Assembly: GCF_011046485.1 (NCBI RefSeq)
Contig: NZ_CP049256.1
Span: 744,001 to 808,000, forward strand
Source: Microbacterium sp. 4R-513
GTDB lineage: Bacteria > Actinomycetota > Actinomycetes > Actinomycetales > Microbacteriaceae
DNA: 64,000 nucleotides
Direction: 5' to 3'
The notes under the pieces were generated by a model. The model saw only the letters and a list, made by a program, of their open reading frames with translations. It did not search any database and had not been told where the DNA came from. Of the stretch, positions 43,847 to 53,197 are shown in pieces (within the stretch, counting starts at the first letter, position 1; each line of letters opens with the position of its first letter). Position numbers and translations under genes: made by a program.

Positions 43847-45010
43847 ATGAACGATCCGGTCGGCAGCCGTCAAGCCAACCTCTCGCGGCTGCTCCGCCTC
43901 GCTCACCTCGAAGGCCCGCTCTCGCGGGCGACACTCACCGCGGCGACGGGCCTGAATCGCTCAACGATCGGGGATCTCGTCGGCGACCTCGTCGGGCTCG
44001 GGCTCGTGGAGGAGCGGGCGCCCGACCCGAGTCGCCGCGTCGGCCGGCCCTCGCCGCTCGTGACGGCGCATCCGCGTGTCGTCGCGATCGCGGTGAACCC
44101 CGAGGTGGACGCGCTGACCATCGGAGCCGTGGGCCTCGACCGGACCGTGCGACTGAGCGAGCGCATCGAGATGACGGGGCTCATCGGCCCCGAGCGCACC
44201 GCCGAGCTGATCGCGGAGCGCCTCGCGGCCTGGCGCGACGGCGAGCTGGCCGACGCCGCCATCGCGGGAATCGGCGTCGCGGTGCCCGGTCTGGTGCGCG
44301 CATCCGACGGCCTCGTCCGCGACGCGCCGCACCTGAAGTGGACGGAGGTCGCGCTGCGCGACCTGATCGAGGCGGCGACGGGGCTGCCGACGGTCATCGG
44401 CAACGACGCCTCGATGGGCATCGTCGCCGAGCACCTGTTCGGAGCCGCGCGCGGCATCGACGACGTCGTGTACCTCAACGGCGGGGCGAGCGGAATCGGC
44501 GGCGGCCTCATCGTGCAGGGGATGGCGATCTCGGGCGCGTCGGGATACTCGGGGGAGTTCGGACAGAACCGCCCCGGCATCGCCTCGCCGGCCGATCGCC
44601 GCGCGGGCAACGGCGTGCTGGAAGACGAGGTGAGCCGATCGAGGCTCCTCGCGGCCCTTCACCGTGGAAACGTCGACGAGCCGACGCTCGCGCAGCTCCT
44701 CAAGGAGGAGCGCACCCCCGACGTGCTCGACGAGGTCGCGAGGCAGCGGCGCATCCTCGCGACGGCTCTGGCCAACGCCGTCAACGTCCTGAACCCGTCG
44801 GTGGTCGTGCTGGGCGGATTCCTCGCGATGCTGGCCGAGCACGATCTGGAGGGCTTCACCAGGGCGGTGGTCGGTCAGTCCATGCCGGCGAACGGCGAGG
44901 ACCTCGACATCCGTCCGGCGGCGCTCGCGCAGGACCGCCTGCTCATCGGCGCTGCCGAGGCGGCCTTCGACGAACTGCTGCGCGACCCGGCCGGCACCGC
45001 CCTGCGCTGA
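43847..45010 (+). CDS. xylR: ROK-family transcriptional repressor (XylR type)
   Basis: 387 residues. The N-terminal winged helix reads [20 protein letters not shown]. The ROK sugar-kinase-like domain shows [28 protein letters not shown] and [12 protein letters not shown]. It is divergent from xylA, the usual place for the xylose-responsive repressor, so the symbol is inferred from context. TACAGT sits six bases before the ATG (leaderless pattern). Confidence 0.87.
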   Translation: MNDPVGSRQANLSRLLRLAHLEGPLSRATLTAATGLNRSTIGDLVGDLVGLGLVEERAPDPSRRVGRPSPLVTAHPRVVAIAVNPEVDALTIGAVGLDRTVRLSERIEMTGLIGPERTAELIAERLAAWRDGELADAAIAGIGVAVPGLVRASDGLVRDAPHLKWTEVALRDLIEAATGLPTVIGNDASMGIVAEHLFGAARGIDDVVYLNGGASGIGGGLIVQGMAISGASGYSGEFGQNRPGIASPADRRAGNGVLEDEVSRSRLLAALHRGNVDEPTLAQLLKEERTPDVLDEVARQRRILATALANAVNVLNPSVVVLGGFLAMLAEHDLEGFTRAVVGQSMPANGEDLDIRPAALAQDRLLIGAAEAAFDELLRDPAGTALR

Positions 45011-45029
45011 CGCGCGGAGCCGCAGCCCC

Positions 45030-46028
45030 TCACCGCGGCGGCGGCGCCGTGGTGGCCCGCGGCGCGAGGCGCGTGGGCAATGTGATGTGCGTCGCCTGGG
45101 GCGTCTCGCCGCGCATGAGCGCGAGCAGCAGTCTCGCGGCCTCGGCGCCGAGGGTCTGCATGGGCTGGCGGACCGTCGAGAGGGCGGGAGTCGCCTTGGA
45201 TGCCTCGGGCACGTCGTCGAAGCCGATGATCGAGAGGTGCTTCGGCACGTCGAGGCCGAGCTCGGCGGCGACCTTGACGATCTCGATCGCCGAGATGTCG
45301 TTCGCGGCGAAGATGGCGGTCGGACGCTCCACCCCTCCGAGCATCTCGAGGGCGGCGACCCGCACGGCGTCCTGGCGGTAGCTTCCCGTGCCCACGAGGT
45401 GGGGGTGCACCGGGAGGCCGGCGTCCGCCATCGCCCGCCGGTAGCCGGCGTCGCGCGCGATGGACGACCGCAGGTCGGGGCGGCCGGCGATGAAGCCGAT
45501 CCTGGTGTGACCGAGCTCGATCAGGTACCGCGTCGCCTCGAGGGCGCCGCCGAAGCTGTCGGACTCGACGGTCGGGAGGTCGGCCGGCCCGGTGTGCGGG
45601 TCGACCGCGACGACCGGCACCTCGGTGCCGACGTTCACGACGGTCGGCGTGACCATGATGGCTCCGTCGATGAGCGTTCCCGACAGGCGGGAGAGGGAGC
45701 GCCGCTCCCACCCCTCCGCGGAGCCGTGCGACCCGGAGTACGCGAGCAGGTCGTAAGGCGAGTCGCGCAGCGCCTGGCCGACGCCCTTCATGATCTCGGC
45801 GCTGAAGGGCTCGAAGTCGGCCACGAGCACCCCGATGACACCGGTCGAGCGGGAGCGCATGCTGCTCGCGATGAGACTCGACTCGTACCCCAGCTCGGCG
45901 ACCACGGCGAGGACGCGATCGACCGTCTCGCTCGCGACCCCGTACCGGCCGTTGACGGCTTTCGACACGGTCGACACCGACACTCCGGCCGCCGTCGCGA
46001 CGTCGTTGATCGTCGGCCGGTGCCTCAT
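45030..46028 (-). CDS. LacI-family transcriptional regulator
   Basis: 332 residues. DNA-binding head: TINDVATAAGVSVSTVSKAVNGRYGVASETVDRV begins at residue ~6 (quoted as its first part, TINDVATAAGVSVSTVSK). The effector domain follows, with GVLVADFEPF, FAANDISAIEIVKVA and a C-terminal TVRQPMQTLGAEAARLLL. It diverges from the ABC transporter genes, with a palindromic LacI operator between, so it probably controls them and itself in response to a xylo-oligosaccharide (inference). Confidence 0.92.
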   Translation of the reverse strand: MRHRPTINDVATAAGVSVSTVSKAVNGRYGVASETVDRVLAVVAELGYESSLIASSMRSRSTGVIGVLVADFEPFSAEIMKGVGQALRDSPYDLLAYSGSHGSAEGWERRSLSRLSGTLIDGAIMVTPTVVNVGTEVPVVAVDPHTGPADLPTVESDSFGGALEATRYLIELGHTRIGFIAGRPDLRSSIARDAGYRRAMADAGLPVHPHLVGTGSYRQDAVRVAALEMLGGVERPTAIFAANDISAIEIVKVAAELGLDVPKHLSIIGFDDVPEASKATPALSTVRQPMQTLGAEAARLLLALMRGETPQATHITLPTRLAPRATTAPPPR

Positions 46029-46055
46029 GTCTCGAAACCATAACAGAGTGGAAAT

Positions 46056-46076
46056 CGTTTTCGAAAACGTTTGACA
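46056..46076 (+). promoter_or_regulatory. LacI operator and -35 of the sugar ABC operon
   Basis: CGTTTTCGAAAACG (46056-46069) is a perfect 14-bp palindrome with the central CG typical of LacI-family sites. TTGACA (46071-46076) follows at once and is a consensus -35; CAGACT at 46095-46100 is a possible -10 at 18-base spacing. Repressor bound here would cover the -35. Confidence 0.75.
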
Positions 46077-46200
46077 GATTATTTGTTGGATGCGCAGACT
46101 TTTTGTGCTCGGACAGTTCTCCGAGCTGCGCGATCCCCCGGTCGCGCTGACCACGCACCCCGGAGCAGAGGTGCTCCTCGATGAAGAGAACGGGAATCAC

Positions 46201-47490
46201 ATGAAGGCGAACAGGATCCTCGCAGGATCCGCAGCACTCGTCGTCGGCGCACTCGCGCTCGCCGGCTGCAGCGCGGGCGGATCCGGCGAGAGCAGTGACG
46301 GCAACGTCGAGATGACGCTGTGGCAGAACTCCACGACGGGACCCGGTCAGCAGTTCTGGAAGGACGCGATCGCCGCGTTCGAGAAGGAGAACCCGAACGT
46401 CAAGATCAAGATGCAGTCCGTCCAGAACGAGGACATGGACGGCAAGCTGCAGACGTCGCTCAACGCGGGCGACCCGCCGGACATCTTCCTCCAGCGCGGT
46501 GGCGGCAAGATGGCCGCGATGGTGCAGGCGGGTCAGCTGAAGGATCTCACCGGCAAGATCGAGGGCGAGGCCAAGGAGAACATCTCCGAGGGCTCCTTCA
46601 AGGCCGAGACCTATCAGGACAAGCTCTGGGCGATGCCCCTTTCGGTGCTGCCCGGCGGCATCTTCTACAGCCAGGACCTCTACGACGCCGCCGGCATCAC
46701 GGAGAACCCGAAGACGATCGACGACCTCGTCGCCGCCAACGACAAGCTCAAGGCGACCGGCGTGGCCCCGCTCGCGCTCGGAGCGAAGGACGCATGGCCG
46801 GCCGCGCACTGGTTCTACTGGTTCGCGCTGCGCGAGTGCGCGCCCAAGACGATGGAGGAGACCGGTGACTCGAAGGACTTCAGCGACCCCTGCTGGCTGA
46901 AGGCCGCGCAGGATCTCGAGGACTTCGCCAAGACCGAGCCCTTCAACGACGGCTTCCTCACGACGTCGGCGCAGCAGGGTGCGGGCAGCTCGGCGGGCCT
47001 CGTGGCCAACCACCAGGCCGGCGGCGAGCTGATGGGCGCCTGGGACCCGGGCGTGATCGCGTCGCTGACACCTGACCAGAAGCCTCTTCCCGACCTCGCC
47101 TGGTACCCCTTCCCCGAGGTCTCGGGCGGCAAGGGCGAGCCCGGCGCGATCATGGGCGGCGTGGACGGCTACTCGTGCTCTGCTCAGGCGCCGGACGAGT
47201 GCGTCGACTTCCTCAACTTCGTCGCAAGCGACGATCAGCAGACGGCGTACTACAAGGCCTTCAACTCTCCGCCGGTCAACAGCGCGGCGCAGGCTGCCGT
47301 CGAAGAGCCGTACCTCAAGCAGATCCTCGAGGCCTACAACCAGGCACCGTTCGTCTCGCAGTGGCTCGACACCGTGCTGGGCCAGAACGTCGGGAACGCG
47401 CTCAACGTGGCGGTCGTCTCGATGCTCGCCGGACAGTCCACGCCCCAGCAGATGATCGACGAGGCCAACAAGGCCGGGGCGAAGGGCTAG
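46201..47490 (+). CDS. sugar ABC transporter substrate-binding lipoprotein
   Basis: 429 residues. Signal peptide with lipobox LAGC (Cys about residue 23) then a Gly/Ser linker. The mature part is a type 1 extracellular solute-binding protein (MTLWQNSTTGPGQQFWKD at the N-lobe start, PDIFLQRGGGKMAAMVQAGQL, and later MGGVDGYSCSA). It captures an oligosaccharide for the two permeases that follow. With xylA, xylB and a GH3 enzyme nearby, xylo-oligosaccharides are the likely cargo. I chose the ATG that gives a proper signal peptide. Confidence 0.9.
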   Translation: MKANRILAGSAALVVGALALAGCSAGGSGESSDGNVEMTLWQNSTTGPGQQFWKDAIAAFEKENPNVKIKMQSVQNEDMDGKLQTSLNAGDPPDIFLQRGGGKMAAMVQAGQLKDLTGKIEGEAKENISEGSFKAETYQDKLWAMPLSVLPGGIFYSQDLYDAAGITENPKTIDDLVAANDKLKATGVAPLALGAKDAWPAAHWFYWFALRECAPKTMEETGDSKDFSDPCWLKAAQDLEDFAKTEPFNDGFLTTSAQQGAGSSAGLVANHQAGGELMGAWDPGVIASLTPDQKPLPDLAWYPFPEVSGGKGEPGAIMGGVDGYSCSAQAPDECVDFLNFVASDDQQTAYYKAFNSPPVNSAAQAAVEEPYLKQILEAYNQAPFVSQWLDTVLGQNVGNALNVAVVSMLAGQSTPQQMIDEANKAGAKG

Positions 47491-47501
47491 GGAGACCTCC
47501 C

Positions 47502-48524
47502 ATGCAGACAAGCGAGACACCGAAGACGGACGATCGCCCGGAGACGGATCTCGCGCAGCGTTCCGGGGGCGGCGGCACACCGCCGCCCTCGGCATCGCGG
47601 CGCCGCCGACCTCGAGGAATCGGGTGGAAGGGCCGTCTGGAGATCGCGATCCTCGCTGGGCCGGCGATGCTCTTCTTCGTCGGATTCGTGATCTTCCCCG
47701 TGATCATGGCGGCGTACTACGGCTTCTTCAACTGGCACGGGTACGGTCCGGCGACGGACTTCATCGGCCTGAAGAACTACGTCACGATCCTGACCGACCC
47801 CGACTTCCAGGAAGCGCTCGGTCACAACGCGTTCATCGTCGTCACGTCGATCGTCATCCAGGGGCCGATCGCGCTGCTCCTGGCGCTCCTGCTCAACCGC
47901 AAGATGCGGGGCCAGTCGGTCATCCGCGTGCTCATCTTCGTGCCCTACGTGATCGCAGAGGTCGTCGTCGGCACGGGATTCAGCCTGCTGCTGGCGACCA
48001 ACGGCGGCCTCAACGGCGTGCTCGAGAAGTGGGGCCTGAACGGGCTCGTCCATGACTGGCTCTCCGATCCCAGCATCGCCATCTGGACGCTCGTCGCGAT
48101 CCTCACGTGGAAGTACGTCGGATTCGCCGTCATCCTCTTCCTCGCCGGCCTTCAGGGCATTCCCGACGAGCTCTACGAGGCGGCCGCCATCGACGGCGCC
48201 ACCTACTGGCAGATCCAGCGCCGCATCACAATTCCGCTGCTCGGACCCACCCTGCGCATCTGGGCATTCCTGTCGATCATCGGCGCCCTGCAGCTGTTCG
48301 ATCTCGTCTACATCATCTGGGGTCAGTACGTCGCTCCCGTGGCGGGCACCTCGACGATGGCGACCTACATGGTCGCAAACGGCCGCAACGCGGGCAACTT
48401 CGGCTACGGCAACGCCGTCGCCGTCGTGATCTTCGTCATCTCGCTCGTCGTCGCCCTCATCTACCAGCGCTTCGTGCTGCGCCGCGACACCGCCGGCGCA
48501 CTCACCGAAAGGAACGAAGAATGA
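47502..48524 (+). CDS. sugar ABC transporter permease 1 (CUT1, MalF-like)
   Basis: 340 residues with six membrane segments after a ~45-residue basic, Ser/Pro-rich cytoplasmic start. The EAA loop that contacts the ATPase is ELYEAAAIDGATYWQIQRRI near residue 225. It begins 11 bases after the binding-protein gene. Its stop overlaps the next start as ATGA. Together with the second permease it forms the channel; no ATPase gene is present, so a shared MsiK-type ATPase is presumably used. Confidence 0.92.
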   Translation: MQTSETPKTDDRPETDLAQRSGGGGTPPPSASRRRRPRGIGWKGRLEIAILAGPAMLFFVGFVIFPVIMAAYYGFFNWHGYGPATDFIGLKNYVTILTDPDFQEALGHNAFIVVTSIVIQGPIALLLALLLNRKMRGQSVIRVLIFVPYVIAEVVVGTGFSLLLATNGGLNGVLEKWGLNGLVHDWLSDPSIAIWTLVAILTWKYVGFAVILFLAGLQGIPDELYEAAAIDGATYWQIQRRITIPLLGPTLRIWAFLSIIGALQLFDLVYIIWGQYVAPVAGTSTMATYMVANGRNAGNFGYGNAVAVVIFVISLVVALIYQRFVLRRDTAGALTERNEE

Positions 48525-49396
48525 CCACGGCCACGGCCGCACTGGCGACCATCGAGCTGCCGCCGCCCCGACGCCAGCGCATGCGGCGCGCCACCCCCGC
48601 GGTGTGGTTCGTCGCCCTCGTCGTGATCGCTCTGATGCTCGGGCCCGTCCTGTACATCATCCTCGGCGGGTTCCGCACGAATTCCCAGATCACGACCGAC
48701 CCCGGCGGCCTGCCCGATCCGTGGGTCTTCACGAACTACATCGATGTGCTGACCGGCGGAGTCTTCTGGCAGCTCGTGCTCAACTCCACGATCGTTGGCA
48801 TCGCCACGACGGTCGGGGTCATCGTGCTCGGCCTCATGGCGAGCTACGTCCTCGCGCGCTACCGGTTCAAGGGTCGGGGCGCGATGTACGCCCTGTTCGC
48901 GGCGGGGCTCATGTTCCCGATCACGGTCGCGATCACGCCGCTCTACATCGTCGTGCGCGACATCGGGCTGATCAACTCCCTCGGCGGCGTCATCCTTCCC
49001 CAGATCGCATTCGCGCTCCCGACGACGATCATCATCCTGGTGCCGTTCCTCCGCGCGATCCCCGACGAGATCGAGGAGGCCGCGTTCATCGACGGCTGCA
49101 GCCGGCTCGGCTTCTTCTGGCGGATGGTGCTTCCCCTTGCGGTCCCGGGAGTCATCACGGTCGGCATCCTGGCCTTCATCGGCAGCTGGAACAGCTACCT
49201 GCTGCCGCTGTTCCTCCTCAACGACAGCGCCAACTTCACGCTGCCCCTGGGCGTTCAGCAGTTCTCGTCCCAGTACTCGGTCGACACCGCCAAGGTGCTC
49301 GCCTTCACGTCTCTCTCGATGATCCCCGCCCTGGCGTTCTTCAGCCTGTTCGAGCGTCGCATCGTCGGCGGTCTGACAGGAGCGGTCAAGGGATGA
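48521..49396 (+). CDS. sugar ABC transporter permease 2 (CUT1, MalG-like)
   Basis: 291 residues with six membrane segments. The EAA loop is EIEEAAFIDGCSRLGFFWRM near residue 185. It is overlapped at both ends (ATGA with the first permease and with the GH3 gene), so all four genes form a tight operon. The usual CUT1 partner fold is clear. Confidence 0.92.
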   Translation: MTTATAALATIELPPPRRQRMRRATPAVWFVALVVIALMLGPVLYIILGGFRTNSQITTDPGGLPDPWVFTNYIDVLTGGVFWQLVLNSTIVGIATTVGVIVLGLMASYVLARYRFKGRGAMYALFAAGLMFPITVAITPLYIVVRDIGLINSLGGVILPQIAFALPTTIIILVPFLRAIPDEIEEAAFIDGCSRLGFFWRMVLPLAVPGVITVGILAFIGSWNSYLLPLFLLNDSANFTLPLGVQQFSSQYSVDTAKVLAFTSLSMIPALAFFSLFERRIVGGLTGAVKG

Positions 49397-51693
49397 GCGA
49401 CGTCGGTCTCCCACCCGTCTCGGAGCGGGTGCGGTCTCTTCACGCGCGCATGACTCTCGACGAGAAGCTCGCGCAGCTCGTCGGCTACTGGGTCGACCAG
49501 GGCGACGAGCTCGTGGCGCCGATGGCGGGCGAGATGGCGACTTCGACGAAGTACGAGGATGCCTCGGCCCACGGCATCGGCCACCTCACGCGGGTCTACG
49601 GCACGAGGCCGGTCGACCCCGTCGAGCGGGCGGCCTGGCTCTGGAACGAGCAGCGGCGACTGCGCGAGCAGACCCGTCTGGGCATCCCGGCCATCGTCCA
49701 CGAGGAATGCCTCACGGGGCTCGCGGCGTGGAAGGCCGCGACCTTCCCGACTCCCCTGGCGTGGGGGGCCTCGTTCGACCCCGACCTCGTCGACGAGATG
49801 GGTCGCCTCATCGGCGACTCGATGCGGCAGCTCGGCATCCATCAGGGGCTCGCTCCCGTGCTCGACGTCATCCGTGATCCCCGCTGGGGCCGCGTCGACG
49901 AGTGCATCGCCGAGGATCCCTACGTCGTGGGCACGATCGGCACGGCGTACGTGCGGGGACTGCAGGATGCCGGCATCCACGCCACGCTGAAGCACTTCGT
50001 TGGGTACTCGACGTCGCAGGCCGGACGCAACCACGCTCCCGTCCACGCAGGACCCCGCGAACTCGCCGACGTGCTCCTCCCGCCCTTCGAGATGGCAGTG
50101 CGGGACGGCGGCGTGCGGTCGGTCATGAACTCGTACTCCGAGATCGACGGCGTGCCCGTCGCCGCGTCGGAGGAGCTCCTCACCGATCTCCTGCGCGAGC
50201 GGTGGGGCTTCGACGGAGTCGTGGTGTCGGACTACTTCTCGGTGGCCTTCCTTCACACGATGCACGCGGTCGCCGAGGATCTCGGTGAAGCCGCCGCGCT
50301 CGCCCTCGCCGCAGGGATCGACGTCGAGCTGCCGACAGGCGACGCCTTCGCGCAGCCGCTCGCCCGCGCGGTGCGGGACGGGCTTGTCGACGAGGAGCTC
50401 ATCGACCGCGCGGTCCTCCGCGTGCTGGCCGAGAAGGAGGAGCTGGGGCTGCTCGACGAGACCTTCGACGAGCCGCCCGCCGAGATCGACCTGGACACCC
50501 CGGCGCACCGTGACGTCGCACGTCGTCTCGCGGAGGAGTCGCTCGTGCTGCTCTCGAACGACGGACTGCTCCCGCTCGATCGGCAGGCGCCGACTCGCCT
50601 CGCGCTCCTCGGCCCGAACGCCGACTCGGCAGAGGCCCTGATGGGCTGCTATTCGTTCGTCAACCACGTCCTGGCGCACCACCCCGAGGTGCCGCTCGGA
50701 CTGGAGCTGCCCAGCCTGGCCGACGCGCTCCGGGTCGAGTTCGCCGATGCCGCGATCGACGTCGTCGCCGGCTGCGATGTGACCGGCCACGACGCGAGCG
50801 GCATCCCGGATGCCGTCGTGGCGGCGCGAGAAGCGGATGTCGCGGTCGTCGTCGTCGGCGACCGCGCGGGCCTCTTCGGCCGCGGCACGGTCGGCGAGGG
50901 CAACGATGTCGACGACCTCGAGCTGCCCGGCATCCAGCGCCGGCTCGTCGAGGAGGTCGTCGCCACCGGCGTCCCGACGATCGTCGTCGTGCTCTCCGGC
51001 CGCCCCTACGCGATCGGCTGGGCGATCAGCGGCCCGGCCACGCCGTCCGCCGTCGTGCAGGCCTTCTTCCCCGGCGAGGAGGGCGGGCCCGCCATCGCGG
51101 CCCTCCTGTCAGGCCGCGCGGCGCCGTCCGGTCGACTGCCCGTCTCGCTCCCGCGCTCGGCGGGCGCGCAGCCGTACACGTACCTGCACCCGATCCTGGG
51201 CGGCCCGTCCGAGGTGACGAGCGCCGACAGCACGCCCGCACTGCCATTCGGTTACGGCCTCACCTACACGACGTTCGAGCACTCCCGCCTGACGGCTCCC
51301 GAGGAGTCCGCGACGAACGCAGAATTCACCGTGAGCGTCGACGTCGTCAACACCGGCGGACGAGCCGGCGTCGACGTGGTGCAGCTCTACGCACGCGACC
51401 TCTACGCGAGCGTGACGCGTCCCGTGGCGCAGCTCGTGGGCTACGCACGAGTGCCGCTCGAAGCGGGTCAGCGCGCCGTCGTCGAGTTCCAGGTGCCCTC
51501 CGCCCGGCTCGCGTTCGCGGATCGACGCGGGGTGCGGATCGTCGAGCCGGGAGACGTGCAGCTGTGGGTGGGCGGCTCGTGCGAGGAGCAGGAGACTTCC
51601 GCGTCGATGCGCCTCACGGGGCCGGTCCACGAGGTGACGGCCGCTGACGGGCGAACTGTGTCGGTGGACGTGACGGCGCCGGTGGATGCCTGA
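49393..51693 (+). CDS. glycoside hydrolase family 3 (beta-glucosidase/beta-xylosidase)
   Basis: 766 residues, with no signal peptide, so it acts in the cytoplasm on imported sugars. The GH3 N-domain has LKHFVGYSTSQAGRN and VVSDYFSV with the nucleophile Asp (about residue 280). The C-domain and a fibronectin-III-like end (VSVDVVNTGGRAGVDVVQLY) complete the three-domain form. Specificity among beta-glucoside and beta-xyloside cannot be read, but the neighbouring xylose genes favour beta-xylosidase. The ATG overlaps the permease stop. Confidence 0.9.
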   Translation: MSDVGLPPVSERVRSLHARMTLDEKLAQLVGYWVDQGDELVAPMAGEMATSTKYEDASAHGIGHLTRVYGTRPVDPVERAAWLWNEQRRLREQTRLGIPAIVHEECLTGLAAWKAATFPTPLAWGASFDPDLVDEMGRLIGDSMRQLGIHQGLAPVLDVIRDPRWGRVDECIAEDPYVVGTIGTAYVRGLQDAGIHATLKHFVGYSTSQAGRNHAPVHAGPRELADVLLPPFEMAVRDGGVRSVMNSYSEIDGVPVAASEELLTDLLRERWGFDGVVVSDYFSVAFLHTMHAVAEDLGEAAALALAAGIDVELPTGDAFAQPLARAVRDGLVDEELIDRAVLRVLAEKEELGLLDETFDEPPAEIDLDTPAHRDVARRLAEESLVLLSNDGLLPLDRQAPTRLALLGPNADSAEALMGCYSFVNHVLAHHPEVPLGLELPSLADALRVEFADAAIDVVAGCDVTGHDASGIPDAVVAAREADVAVVVVGDRAGLFGRGTVGEGNDVDDLELPGIQRRLVEEVVATGVPTIVVVLSGRPYAIGWAISGPATPSAVVQAFFPGEEGGPAIAALLSGRAAPSGRLPVSLPRSAGAQPYTYLHPILGGPSEVTSADSTPALPFGYGLTYTTFEHSRLTAPEESATNAEFTVSVDVVNTGGRAGVDVVQLYARDLYASVTRPVAQLVGYARVPLEAGQRAVVEFQVPSARLAFADRRGVRIVEPGDVQLWVGGSCEEQETSASMRLTGPVHEVTAADGRTVSVDVTAPVDA

Positions 51694-51748
51694 ACCGACG
51701 GGCGCCCTCGGCCCACGTCATCCGGGGAAACACGGAATAGCCTCCGGC

Positions 51749-51772
51749 ATGACGCGTTCCACCTCGGCATGA
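51749..51772 (+). CDS. candidate 7-residue upstream ORF coupled to the reductase
   Basis: An ATG at 51749, five bases after TAGCCT (51738-51743), begins a frame reading MTRSTSA. Its TGA overlaps the ATG of the next gene as ATGA. A leaderless mRNA would start at or near this first ATG, so the short frame may deliver ribosomes to the real gene, which has no ribosome site of its own. This rests on layout only. Confidence 0.4.
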   Translation: MTRSTSA

Positions 51773-52404
51773 CCACAGTGGGAATCATCGGAGCAGGACA
51801 CATCGGATCGGCACTCGCCCGGGGCCTCGTCGCCCGCGGCTACGACGTCGTCATCGCCAACTCGCGCGGGCCCGAGACGCTCTCGGCGCTCGTCGGCGAG
51901 CTGGGCGAGAAGGCACGGGCGGCGACGGCGGAGGATGCTGCGGCCGCCGCGGACTTCGCGGTCGTCACGGTGCCGCTCAAGGCGTACAAGGATGTTCCGG
52001 TCGCCCCGCTCGCGGGCAAGATCGTCCTCGACACGAACAACTACTACTGGGAGCGCGACGGACGCATCGCCGAGCTCGACGAGAAGCGGGCGACGGTCAG
52101 CGGCCTCCTGCAGGACCACCTCCCTGAGTCCAAGATCGTCAAGGCGTTCAACCACATCCCCGCCGCCGACATCAACACCGACGGATCCCCCGCGGGCACC
52201 GCCGGGCGCCGAGCCCTGGCGACCTCGAGCGACGCGCCCGAGGCCAGCGCGCTCGTCACCTCTCTGTACGACGAGTTCGGCTTCGACGCCGTCGACGTCG
52301 GACCGCTTTCGGAGAGCTGGCGCGTCGAGCGGGACCAGCCGGCGTACGTCGTGCGTCAGGACCGCGACGAGCTCATCGAGAATCTGTCGCTGGCGGAACG
52401 CTGA
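51769..52404 (+). CDS. NADPH-dependent F420-reductase-like oxidoreductase
   Basis: 211 residues. The N-terminal Rossmann motif GIIGAGHIGSALARGL and VIANSRGPETL (NADP-type loop) match the NADP oxidoreductase coenzyme F420-dependent family, as does VVTVPLKAYKDVP and IVKAFNHIPAADI. Actual use of F420 is not shown. The start has no ribosome site but lies at the end of a short upstream frame. Confidence 0.85.
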   Translation: MTTVGIIGAGHIGSALARGLVARGYDVVIANSRGPETLSALVGELGEKARAATAEDAAAAADFAVVTVPLKAYKDVPVAPLAGKIVLDTNNYYWERDGRIAELDEKRATVSGLLQDHLPESKIVKAFNHIPAADINTDGSPAGTAGRRALATSSDAPEASALVTSLYDEFGFDAVDVGPLSESWRVERDQPAYVVRQDRDELIENLSLAER

Positions 52405-52424
52405 CCCAGGGTTAGTGTGTGCGT

Positions 52425-52790
52425 ATGGGGACCATCTATTACGGCGGATCGGCCACCCCGATCCACATCGAAGATCGCGCACTCGCGCATCTGAAGGTCG
52501 TCATCGCGACGAAGCTCCGCCGCGGTGAGAGCTTCACGGTCTCCTGGACGCACCCCGACGATCAGCCTCGGGGGCGCAGCACCATCTGGCTGCACCCCTC
52601 GATCCCGCTCCGGTTCGTCTTCGACGAGCCGGAGTCTCCGTCCCTCAGCCGGGAGTGGATCGAGGACCTCGCGAACTCCGCGAACTCGTCGGGCGGGATC
52701 TCGCTCGTCGCCGAGAACGTCGAGACCGACGGCGAGCCCGTCCCCGACATCTCCCCGCAGGCCGTCGAGCTCGTCGACGACCGCGACTGA
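52425..52790 (+). CDS. DUF7882-type small protein, copy 1
   Basis: 121 residues. Shared with the two paralogues in this window are an MGxxxY start, DRALAHLKVVIATKLRRGESF, a WLHPSIPL strand and a W(I/V)xxL helix near residue 80. From recollection, this Microbacteriaceae family has at times been labelled ATP-dependent DNA ligase, but it is far too short for a ligase and carries no KxDG motif. Function is unknown. TAGTGT is six bases before the ATG; it converges with copy 2, with only seven bases between. Confidence 0.72.
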   Translation: MGTIYYGGSATPIHIEDRALAHLKVVIATKLRRGESFTVSWTHPDDQPRGRSTIWLHPSIPLRFVFDEPESPSLSREWIEDLANSANSSGGISLVAENVETDGEPVPDISPQAVELVDDRD

Positions 52791-52797
52791 CGGAGCC

Positions 52798-53112
52798 TCA
52801 GCCCTCTTCGCCCGTGCTCTCTTCGGGCTCGGGAACGATCTGGAGTCCGCTGGGTCCGCTCGCGGACTGCATGAGCTCCTCGATCCAGAGTCGGTTGATC
52901 CGCGGATTGCGACTTCCGAAGAAGTGGAACTGCAGCGGCACGGAGGGGTGGATCCAGAAGCTCCTCCGGCCGCTGCCGTCGCCGATCTCGACGTCGAACA
53001 TGAATGCCTCGGATCGCCGAAGCTTGTTCATCACCACGATGCGCAGATGCGCGAGCGTCCGGTCGTCGATGTCGACCGAGTTCGCCATCGTGTCGTAAAT
53101 GAACCTCCCCAT
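52798..53112 (-). CDS. DUF7882-type small protein, copy 2
   Basis: 104 residues: MGRFIYDTMANSV, DRTLAHLRIVVMNKLRRSEAF, FWIHPSVPLQFHFFGSRNP and LWIEELMQSA. It is closest to copy 3 (62668). Unlike copy 1 it has a strong AAGGAG site before the ATG, with a longer leader. It faces copy 1 tail to tail, perhaps as the remnant of an inverted duplication. The acidic C-terminal tail (EPEESTGEEG) is short. Confidence 0.72.
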   Translation of the reverse strand: MGRFIYDTMANSVDIDDRTLAHLRIVVMNKLRRSEAFMFDVEIGDGSGRRSFWIHPSVPLQFHFFGSRNPRINRLWIEELMQSASGPSGLQIVPEPEESTGEEG

Positions 53113-53197
53113 GCGCTGCTCCTTCTTCCCCGTCGCTCGACACGTTAGCGCCTGAATCGGTTCGGTCGGTAGCGACGCCGCGGGCGAGGAAGCGACG

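Noticed and set aside
41067..51693. Polysaccharide utilisation locus of the Bacteroidetes type
   Set aside because: No SusC/SusD-like genes; the genes are typical of an actinobacterial CUT1 system.
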